From positions 1 through 11,965 of the forward strand of contig JAFYVO010000226.1 of the NCBI GenBank assembly GCA_017549085.1: DNA of 11,965 nt, in the 5' to 3' direction. The notes under the pieces were generated by a model. The model searched no databases, was not told where the DNA came from, and was given only the letters and a program-made list of their open reading frames with translations. Made by a program: the position numbers and the translations under genes. Source of the stretch: Thermoguttaceae bacterium. Lineage in GTDB: Bacteria > Planctomycetota > Planctomycetia > Pirellulales > Thermoguttaceae. Below, in pieces: positions 7,100 to 11,965 of this stretch (positions are counted from its first letter, which is position 1; every line of letters begins with the position of its first letter).

Positions 7100-7454
7100 C
7101 GCGACCCGCGGCCAAGCGGTCAGCTTTGGCGATTTCGGGCTCCAAACGCTCGAAGGCGGCTGGATTAGCGCGCAAACGATCGAAGCCGGTCGTATCGCGG
7201 CGCAACAATACCTCCGCGCCGAAGGTAAGCTTTACATCCGCATTTTCCCGCACAAGCCGATCACCTCGATTCCGCTCGAAACTCGTATGGGTAAGGGTAA
7301 AGGGGAACCGGAATACTGGGCCGCGGTCGTTCGACCGGGTACGGTTATGTACGAAGTCGCGGGCGTTCCGGAAGAAACCGCGAAGCTCTGCTTCAACCGT
7401 CTGGCGCACAAGATGCCCGTCAAGTGCCGCCTGATTCGTCGCAAGAGCATCTGA
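7038..7454 (+). CDS. rplP: 50S ribosomal protein L16
   Basis: 23S rRNA-binding protein near the A-site tRNA elbow. It has 138 residues. [51 protein letters not shown] is the conserved first half. The second half has [47 protein letters not shown], then the [14 protein letters not shown] end. The ATG at 7038 is preceded by GAGGA eight bases upstream. A second ATG three codons later (7047) is the start used by many L16 proteins. Longer in-frame starts would run back through rpsC and add no L16-like sequence. The first 62 bases are shared with the rpsC 3' end. Confidence 0.96.
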   Translation: [138 protein letters not shown]

Positions 7455-7469
7455 TCGCAAGTCGAAATC

Positions 7470-7554
7470 AATCGTTCCGCCGTCGCAAGGCGGCGGGCGA
7501 TTCGTTCGACCCTAAGAACACAACCTTGAAATCGAGTTCGACCGAAGCCGGTCG
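7470..7554 (+). other. Two hairpins in the rplP-rpmC spacer
   Basis: The first stem pairs AATCG (7470-7474) with CGATT (7498-7502) and CCGCCG (7477-7482) with CGGCGG (7491-7496), about 11 pairs with small internal bulges. The second pairs CGACCG (7539-7544) with CGGTCG (7549-7554) around the tetraloop AAGC. Neither is followed by a T run, so they are not intrinsic terminators. They may be processing, stability or protein-binding elements in the 127-base gap. Confidence 0.4.
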
Positions 7555-7581
7555 CGCTTGACGAAGAGTTCGAGAGATAAA

Positions 7582-7770
7582 ATGAAGGCCAAAGAAATTC
7601 GAGAAATGAGCGACGAACAACGCGCGAGTCTGCTCAAAGAAACGACCGAAAAGTTGTTCAAGCTTCGCGTTCAAGCCCGAATGGAACGCTTGGATTCGCC
7701 GAGCGAAGTCGGCAAAGCGAAGAAAATCATCGCTCAAATCAAAACGATTCAACACGAAATTAACGGTTAA
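7582..7770 (+). CDS. rpmC: 50S ribosomal protein L29
   Basis: Small two-helix protein next to L23 at the exit-tunnel mouth. It has 62 residues, typical of the family. MKAKEIREMSDEQRASLLKETTEKLFKLRVQARMERLDSPSEV is the standard first helix and loop. KAKKIIAQIKTIQHEI is the second helix. I chose the ATG at 7582, preceded by GAGAG at 7572-7576, rather than an in-frame TTG eight codons upstream. The family normally begins with M-K-x-x-E-L/I right at the ATG. It lies 56 bases before rpsQ. Confidence 0.94.
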   Translation: MKAKEIREMSDEQRASLLKETTEKLFKLRVQARMERLDSPSEVGKAKKIIAQIKTIQHEING

Positions 7771-7826
7771 GAAAGTCCGTCGACGGCGCCGCAAACGCGC
7801 CAAGGTCTTTCAAAGCGAGGATACAT

Positions 7827-8084
7827 ATGCCTAAGATGAAGTTGGTCGGCGTCGTTAAGACCGACAAAATGAAGAAAACCCGACGCGTTGAAATTCCGCG
7901 TATTAAGAAGTATCCGAAATACGGCAAATACGTCCGCACGCGCACCGTCTGCTACATGCACGACGAAAACGACGAAACGTCCGTCGGCGACGTCGTCGAG
8001 ATTGAAGAAAGCCGTCCGACGTCTAAGCTGAAGCGCTGGACGCTCGTGAGCATCGTCAAGAAAGCGGAGAAAATTGACGGCTGA
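7827..8084 (+). CDS. rpsQ: 30S ribosomal protein S17
   Basis: OB-fold 16S rRNA-binding protein, one of the primary assembly proteins. It has 85 residues. LVGVVKTDKMKKTRRVEIPRIKKYPKYGKYVRTRTVCYMHDENDETSVGDVVEIEESRPTSKLKRWTLVSIV covers the whole S17 fold, including the SVGDVVEIEESRPxS signature. GAGGA just upstream supports the ATG. The N-terminus MPKMK is shorter than in E. coli, where extra residues precede the first strand. The loop carries Tyr-Gly-Lys-Tyr (YGKY), as in many bacteria. Confidence 0.96.
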   Translation: MPKMKLVGVVKTDKMKKTRRVEIPRIKKYPKYGKYVRTRTVCYMHDENDETSVGDVVEIEESRPTSKLKRWTLVSIVKKAEKIDG

Positions 8085-8114
8085 GAACAACGTTTCGACG
8101 TTCGTTCGCCGTCC

Positions 8115-8143
8115 CGCCGCGCGACGCGCATCGCTCCGCGGCG
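8115..8143 (+). other. GC-rich hairpin in the rpsQ-rplN spacer
   Basis: CGCCGCG (8115-8121) pairs perfectly with CGCGGCG (8137-8143). The 15-base loop can form further short GCG pairs. No T run follows. It occupies the middle of the 108-base spacer, at the place where the classical S10 and spc operons are separate transcription units in E. coli. No promoter was recognised after it. Confidence 0.4.
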
Positions 8144-8192
8144 AGTTAGGGAATTGAAGAAAACACCAAATTAGTGGAAGCGAGTAACAACC

Positions 8193-8561
8193 ATGATTCA
8201 GATGCAGACTCGTTTGGACTCCGCTGACAACACGGGCGCTAAAGAATTGCAGTGCATTAAAGTGTTGGGCGGCACCCACCGTCGCACCGCCGGTCTCGGC
8301 GATATCATCATTTGCTCCGTGAAGTCGGTTATTCCCGGTAGCCAAATCAAAAAGGGTCAAGTCGTGAAGGCCGTTATCGTCCGCACGAAGCAACCGACCC
8401 GTCGCGAAGACGGAAGCTATATCCGTTTCGACGCGAACGCCGCCGTTTTGGTCGACAACGACAAAAACCCGCGCGGGACTCGTATTTTTGGCGCCGTCGG
8501 TCGCGAACTCCGCGATCTCGGCTTTATGAAGATTGTCAGTCTTGCGAGCGAGGTGGTCTGA
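8193..8561 (+). CDS. rplN: 50S ribosomal protein L14
   Basis: 23S rRNA-binding protein at the subunit interface, and the binding site for silencing factor RsfS in other bacteria. It has 122 residues, exactly the usual length. [27 protein letters not shown] is the standard opening. [72 protein letters not shown] covers the signature region. The end [16 protein letters not shown] is typical. A purine-rich GGAAGCGAG stretch precedes the ATG. The stop is one base before the rplX start, so translation is probably coupled. Confidence 0.97.
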   Translation: MIQMQTRLDSADNTGAKELQCIKVLGGTHRRTAGLGDIIICSVKSVIPGSQIKKGQVVKAVIVRTKQPTRREDGSYIRFDANAAVLVDNDKNPRGTRIFGAVGRELRDLGFMKIVSLASEVV

Positions 8562-8562
8562 G

Positions 8563-8895
8563 ATGCGTATCAAAACTAACGACACGGTCGTCGTTCTTTC
8601 CGGTAAGAATCGCGGCCAACAAGGCAAAGTCCTCTCCGTCAATCGCGAAGAAGGCAAAGTTACCGTCGAAGGCGTCAACGAAGTGAAACGTCACGTTCGT
8701 CGTTCGCAAAAGAATATGCAAGGCGGTCGCCTTTCGAAACTGATGCCGGTTCCGGTCGGCAAGGTGATGTTTGTTTGCCCGAAGTGCAACAAACCGACCC
8801 GCGTCGGTTACAAATTCGACGAAGCCGGTAAAAAATTCCGCGCCTGCAAGAAGTGCGGCGCCTTCGTCGAAGAAACCGTCGCCTCGAAACGCTAG
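8563..8895 (+). CDS. rplX: 50S ribosomal protein L24, zinc-ribbon-containing form
   Basis: Assembly-initiator protein of the 50S subunit with a KOW domain. It has 110 residues. The KOW motif is in MRIKTNDTVVVLSGKNRGQQGKVLSVNREEGKVTVEGVNEVKRHVR. The second half has VCPKCNKPTRVGYKF (C72, C75) and ACKKCGAF (C95, C98), two CxxC pairs that could bind zinc. Such pairs are seen in L24 of many bacteria but not in E. coli. I chose the ATG at 8563 because the family starts M-x-I/V-K. An in-frame GTG ten codons earlier lies inside rplN. The ribosome-binding GAGG is within the rplN end (8550-8553), so expression is likely coupled to rplN. Confidence 0.95.
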   Translation: MRIKTNDTVVVLSGKNRGQQGKVLSVNREEGKVTVEGVNEVKRHVRRSQKNMQGGRLSKLMPVPVGKVMFVCPKCNKPTRVGYKFDEAGKKFRACKKCGAFVEETVASKR

Positions 8896-8913
8896 TAGAA
8901 CAGGTACAGGAAT

Positions 8914-9465
8914 ATGACGCCTAGACTTTTAGAAAAATACAACACGCAAATTGCTTCGAGCTTGGAAAAGAAGCTCGGCAAAACGAACGTCCACTCCATT
9001 CCGAAACTTGAAAAAATCGTCGTGAATATGGGCGTTGGGAGCGCGATCCAAGACAAAAAATATTTGGAAGAAGCGCTCGACGTTTTGACCCAAATCACCG
9101 GCCAAAAACCGGTCGTTACGTCGGCTCGTCGTTCGATCGCCGGTTTCCGCCTCCGCGAAGGGATGAACATCGGTTGCAAGGTTACCTTGCGCGGCGCTCG
9201 CATGTATGAATTCATGGATCGCCTCATCTCGATCGTCCTCCCGCGCGTTCGCGACTTCCGCGGCTTGAACCCGAACAGCTTCGACAAACGCGGCAACTAC
9301 AACCTCGGCCTCAGCGAACAACTCGTGTTCCCGGAACTCAACCCGGACAAATACACGAAGAGCCAAGGTATGAATATCACGTTCGTTACGAACGTCGATA
9401 GCGACGACGAAGCGCGCGAACTCCTTCGCGAATTCGGTATGCCGTTCAAAACTGGTAAAGAATAA
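8914..9465 (+). CDS. rplE: 50S ribosomal protein L5
   Basis: Binds 5S rRNA and contacts P-site tRNA and S13. It has 183 residues, the normal length. [42 protein letters not shown] is the usual N-terminal part. [35 protein letters not shown] is the signature region. It ends with [30 protein letters not shown] and a [16 protein letters not shown] tail. An AGG at 8902-8904, nine bases before the ATG, is the likely ribosome-binding site. All eight Phe codons are TTC, a sign of selection for efficient translation. It is followed 26 bases later by rpsN. Confidence 0.97.
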   Translation: MTPRLLEKYNTQIASSLEKKLGKTNVHSIPKLEKIVVNMGVGSAIQDKKYLEEALDVLTQITGQKPVVTSARRSIAGFRLREGMNIGCKVTLRGARMYEFMDRLISIVLPRVRDFRGLNPNSFDKRGNYNLGLSEQLVFPELNPDKYTKSQGMNITFVTNVDSDDEARELLREFGMPFKTGKE

Positions 9466-9491
9466 GATACTTGTAAAAGGTTATTGATAAA

Positions 9492-9677
9492 ATGGCGAGT
9501 AAAGCAAAAATCAATAAAGCGAATCGCGAGCCGAAATTCAGCACTCGACGCGAAAATCGTTGCAAGATTTGCGGTCGTCCGCGCGCCGTCTATCGCAAAT
9601 TTGGCGTCTGCCGCATTTGTTTCCGCGAATTGGCGAACCAAGGGCTTATCCCCGGCGTTCAAAAAGCGAGCTGGTAG
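9492..9677 (+). CDS. rpsN: 30S ribosomal protein S14, zinc-binding type Z
   Basis: Small-subunit head protein. It has 61 residues, the length of the short zinc-containing (C+) form rather than the long form of about 100 residues without zinc. The [20 protein letters not shown] segment gives the four zinc ligands Cys24, Cys27, Cys40 and Cys43. The end [18 protein letters not shown] is typical. The ATG at 9492 has AAAGG at 9476-9480 upstream. An overlapping frame starting eight bases earlier has no S14 features. It lies 18 bases before rpsH, the usual spc order. Confidence 0.96.
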   Translation: MASKAKINKANREPKFSTRRENRCKICGRPRAVYRKFGVCRICFRELANQGLIPGVQKASW

Positions 9678-9695
9678 TTTAAGGAGAACAGTACA

Positions 9696-10091
9696 ATGAT
9701 GACAGATCCCATTGCCGATATGCTGACCCGTATCCGCAACGCTATTAAAGTCGAACACGAAACGCTCGACGTGCCGTTCTCGAAACTCAAGCTCGGCGTC
9801 GTCGACGTTCTGAAGCGCGAAGGTTACATTTGGGAATACCAAATTGTCGAAGGCGCTCCGACGAACTTCATCCGTATTCAATTGAAATACGGTCCGAGCG
9901 GCGAACGCGTTATCCAATCGATCCGTAAGATCAGCAAGCCCGGTCGCCGTTGCTACTGCGGTCCGAAAGACCTGAAACCGGTTCTCAACGGCCTCGGCAT
10001 TAGCATTCTTAGCACGAACAAAGGCGTTGTCAGCGATCGCGAAGCTCGCGCGCAAAACGTCGGCGGCGAAGTTCTCTGCGAAATTTGGTGA
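9696..10091 (+). CDS. rpsH: 30S ribosomal protein S8
   Basis: 16S rRNA-binding protein central to 30S platform assembly, and the spc-operon repressor in E. coli. It has 131 residues, the normal length. MTDPIADMLTRIRNAIKVEHETLDVPFSKLKLGVVDVLKREGYI is the conserved N-terminal half. The C-terminal signature is GLGISILSTNKGVVSDREARAQNVGGEVLCEIW. Loop cysteines occur in GRRCYCGPKD. AAGGAG at 9681-9686 supports the first ATG (9696); a second ATG follows directly, and either could be used. It is followed by a 299-base gap containing a terminator in the opposite direction. Confidence 0.97.
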   Translation: MMTDPIADMLTRIRNAIKVEHETLDVPFSKLKLGVVDVLKREGYIWEYQIVEGAPTNFIRIQLKYGPSGERVIQSIRKISKPGRRCYCGPKDLKPVLNGLGISILSTNKGVVSDREARAQNVGGEVLCEIW

Positions 10092-10106
10092 TTTTTCGCC
10101 AAAAAT

Positions 10107-10151
10107 GAAAAAAAATCCGTTTCCGCGCCCGTTTTGAGGGCGCGGCGGATT
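10107..10151 (-). terminator. Intrinsic terminator on the minus strand, inside the ribosomal cluster
   Basis: CCGCGCCC (10123-10130) pairs perfectly with GGGCGCGG (10138-10145) around a 7-base loop. AATCCG (10114-10119) pairs with CGGATT (10146-10151), giving 14 pairs with one 3-base bulge. On the + strand the A run at 10108-10115 lies upstream of the stem. On the minus strand this becomes eight Ts directly after the stem, the classic terminator form. No T run follows on the + strand. The stem starts 22 bases after the rpsH stop, so on the + strand it may instead protect a transcript end. Confidence 0.7.
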
Positions 10152-10390
10152 GACGAATCGTCAAAATAAGGTATGCTTATTTCTTAAGCGTCGTTGGACG
10201 CTTGAGCGTCGCGCGTTTCCTTGACGCGCCCGGTTTCCCCGAACAAAGACGCGAGTCCCATAACGATACTAGATTGTTGGACGAAAATGAATTTGAGGGG
10301 CGAGGGGCGGTAAGCGCGTCGAAATATCGTCGTCTGGAATAAAGATTGCGATCAAAAGCTAACACATTTCAGCAGTAAGGTTAAACGAAC
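10152..10390. other. Rest of the rpsH-rplF gap, with small hairpins
   Basis: No convincing gene is seen. AAGCGTC (10186-10192) pairs with GACGCTT (10197-10203) around GTTG. GCGCGT (10211-10216) pairs with ACGCGC (10224-10229). A minus-strand frame (10365 to 10177, GTG start, 62 codons, basic C-terminus) lies just before the minus-strand terminator. It has no ribosome-binding site and no recognisable family. No strong promoter for rplF was found. Such a wide gap is unusual at this point of the spc cluster. Confidence 0.45.
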
Positions 10391-10942
10391 ATGTCGAGAA
10401 TTGGTAAGAAACCGGTCGTCGTTCCGACCGGCGTCTCCGTCGAAATTAAAAACGACCGCGAATTGACGGTCAAAGGCCCGAAAGGCGAATTGAGCCAATC
10501 CTTCCGTCCGGAAGTCGGTCTCCGTTACGACGAAGAAGCGAAAGAATTGATCGTCGACCGTTTGTTCGAAACGCGCATCGCGAACGCTATGCACGGGTTG
10601 ACCCGCGCTCTCGTTCAAAACATGGTCACCGGCGTTTCCCAAGGTTACGAAAAGAAACTCGAAATCTTCGGGACCGGCTACTTGGCCGCCGTCGCCGGCA
10701 ACGTTTTGCAAGTCCGCGTCGGTTTTGCGAACGAGATCCACAAGCCGATCCCGGCGGGTCTCGAAGTTAAGTGCCCCGATCAACAACACGTTCACATTAG
10801 CGGTTGCGACAAACAACTCGTCGGTCAATTCGCCGCGGAAATTCGCGCGATCAAAAAGGCCGAACCGTACTTGGGCAAAGGGATCAAGTACGAAGGCGAA
10901 GTCATTCGTCGCAAAGAAAGCAAAGCCGCGGGCAAAAAATAA
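10391..10942 (+). CDS. rplF: 50S ribosomal protein L6
   Basis: 23S rRNA-binding protein near the factor-binding site and the sarcin-ricin loop. It has 183 residues made of two similar domains. SRIGKKPVVVPTGVSVEIKNDRELTVKGPKGELS opens domain one. The second has GYEKKLEIFGTGYLAAVAGNVLQVRVGFAN, then DKQLVGQFAAEIRAIKKAEPYLGKGIKYEGEVIRRKESKAAGKK, which includes the L6 signature region. AAGG at 10377-10380 is 10 bases before the ATG. It follows a 299-base gap and precedes a 153-base structured gap, so it is unusually isolated for a spc gene. Confidence 0.97.
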   Translation: MSRIGKKPVVVPTGVSVEIKNDRELTVKGPKGELSQSFRPEVGLRYDEEAKELIVDRLFETRIANAMHGLTRALVQNMVTGVSQGYEKKLEIFGTGYLAAVAGNVLQVRVGFANEIHKPIPAGLEVKCPDQQHVHISGCDKQLVGQFAAEIRAIKKAEPYLGKGIKYEGEVIRRKESKAAGKK

Positions 10943-10956
10943 TAACGCTCCGCGGT

Positions 10957-11041
10957 CTCGTGGCGGTCGCGCCGTTCGCAAGACGAGGGGTTTCGGTTGT
11001 TCGGGCGATTTTATTCGCCCGGCGACGCTCGTTGCGAAACC
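10957..11041 (+). other. Structured rplF-rplR spacer
   Basis: CTCGT (10957-10961) pairs with ACGAG (10983-10987), enclosing GGCG/CGCC (10962-10965 and 10970-10973). Directly after it, GGTTTCG (10989-10995) pairs perfectly with CGAAACC (11035-11041). That helix encloses CGGGCGA (11002-11008) paired with TCGCCCG (11015-11021) around a 6-base loop. No T run follows. A protein-binding leader for rplR, a processing site or a stability element is possible; the function is unknown. Confidence 0.5.
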
Positions 11042-11095
11042 GGCGATCGCTTTCAACGCAATTTAAAAATTTTAATCAAATCGTGTGGTATTAAC

Positions 11096-11482
11096 GTGAG
11101 AAAACAACTGCGTTTGAACAAACAACGCGTTACTCGCAAATTCCGAGTTTCCAACGCTGTTAAAAAGAATAGTACTCGTCCGCGTCTCTGCGTCTTCCGT
11201 AGCGCGCGTCACATCAGCTGCCAAGTCGTCGACGATCTCGCCGGCAAGACGTTGGCCAGCGCGAGCACTTACGAAAAGGATTTCCGCGAATCGAACCCGA
11301 ACGGCGGCAATGTCGCCGCGGCCGAAATTGTCGGTAAAATGATCGGCGAACGCGCTCTCGCCGCCGGCGTTACCGCCGTCGCTTTCGACCGTAAAGGTTA
11401 CAAATATCACGGTCGCGTCAAGGCTTTGGCCGACGCCGCTCGCGACGCCGGTCTTGATATCGGCGGCAAAGGCGACGAGTGA
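11096..11482 (+). CDS. rplR: 50S ribosomal protein L18
   Basis: 5S rRNA-binding protein of the central protuberance. It has 128 residues. [61 protein letters not shown] is the conserved N-terminal part. [42 protein letters not shown] is the diagnostic C-terminal part. The start is GTG at 11096, since the family begins a few residues before KxxRxxKR/QxR. No ATG fits, and upstream in-frame sequence (back to 10997) is not L18-like and falls in the structured spacer. There is no clear Shine-Dalgarno, so initiation may rely on local structure or another mechanism. Confidence 0.93.
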   Translation: MRKQLRLNKQRVTRKFRVSNAVKKNSTRPRLCVFRSARHISCQVVDDLAGKTLASASTYEKDFRESNPNGGNVAAAEIVGKMIGERALAAGVTAVAFDRKGYKYHGRVKALADAARDAGLDIGGKGDE

Positions 11483-11556
11483 TTCGTTCGCGATTCGCGC
11501 TAGCGATTTTAAATAATACGATAGAATAAATCCTTAAAAAGAATTAAGAATAAGCC

Positions 11557-11965
11557 ATGTCCGATAATAATCATGAAGGCGGTTTGGTCGACAAGGTCGT
11601 CAAAATCCGCAGATGTTCGGCGACCGTGAAGGGCGGACGTCGGTTCTCTTTCACCGCTCTGGTCGTGGTCGGCGACGGTAAAGGCAAAGTCGCGTGGGGT
11701 TACGGCAAAGCGAACGAAGTTCCGCCGGCTGTCAACAAAGCGGTTCAAGACGGAACGCGCAAACTCGCCGCCGTTTGTATGGACGGTTCGACGATTCCGC
11801 ACGCCGTTGAAGGTCGTTTCGGCGCTTCTCGCGTCCTCCTTCTCCCGGCTCGTCCGGGTACCGGGGTTATCGCCGGCGCCGCCGTTCGCGCGGTCTGCGA
11901 AGCTTGCGGTATTCGCGACATTTTGACGAAATCGTATGGAAGCGCCAACTCGGCTAACCTTGTTA
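11557..11965 (+). CDS. rpsE: 30S ribosomal protein S5, N-terminal part
   Basis: Small-subunit protein important for decoding accuracy and mRNA unwinding. It begins at ATG 11557 and runs off the window end after 136 codons; the full family length is about 165-175 residues. The first domain has [53 protein letters not shown], the double-stranded-RNA-binding fold with the S5 signature. The second has [60 protein letters not shown]. The start context is A-rich (AAGAATAAGCC) with only a weak Shine-Dalgarno. It follows rplR by 74 bases, the normal spc order. Confidence 0.95.
   Translation, partial: MSDNNHEGGLVDKVVKIRRCSATVKGGRRFSFTALVVVGDGKGKVAWGYGKANEVPPAVNKAVQDGTRKLAAVCMDGSTIPHAVEGRFGASRVLLLPARPGTGVIAGAAVRAVCEACGIRDILTKSYGSANSANLV

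Noticed and set aside
10177..10365. Minus-strand 62-codon frame in the rpsH-rplF gap as a gene
   Set aside because: GTG start without a Shine-Dalgarno, a low-complexity basic end and no known family. The adjacent terminator is suggestive, so it is kept as part of a finding but not called as a gene.

Overview
The window is housekeeping DNA that reads almost entirely on the + strand. It probably comes from a member of the Planctomycetota. I infer this from the S10, L3 and omega sequences, which look like planctomycete versions from memory, from the yicC-gmk-rpoZ-coaC grouping, and from the loose spacing of the ribosomal genes. No 16S gene or database search backs the assignment. The DNA is CpG-rich, and the ribosomal genes have a clearly different codon choice from the genes before them.

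Layout. Positions 1-1804 hold four genes: the 3' end of a yicC-family gene, gmk (guanylate kinase), rpoZ (RNA polymerase omega) and a stand-alone phosphopantothenoylcysteine decarboxylase (coaC). Positions 1805-2449 contain no gene, but carry a good sigma70-type promoter (TTGTGT, 16 bp, TATAAT) and then a 389-nt leader with several nested inverted repeats. From 2450 to the end runs a canonical S10-spc ribosomal protein cluster: rpsJ, rplC, rplD, rplW, rplB, rpsS, rplV, rpsC, rplP, rpmC, rpsQ, rplN, rplX, rplE, rpsN, rpsH, rplF, rplR and the first 136 codons of rpsE.

The first block serves nucleotide, transcription and coenzyme A metabolism. The second supplies proteins of both ribosomal subunits, made together. 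S14 and L24 both carry two CxxC pairs, as in zinc-binding forms.

No defence, mobile, CRISPR or novel enzymatic system is visible. The less ordinary content is in the gaps: the structured leader before rpsJ, hairpins in the rplB-rpsS, rplP-rpmC, rpsQ-rplN and rplF-rplR gaps, a convincing intrinsic terminator that points against the operon between rpsH and rplF, and a 62-nt overlap of rpsC with rplP.
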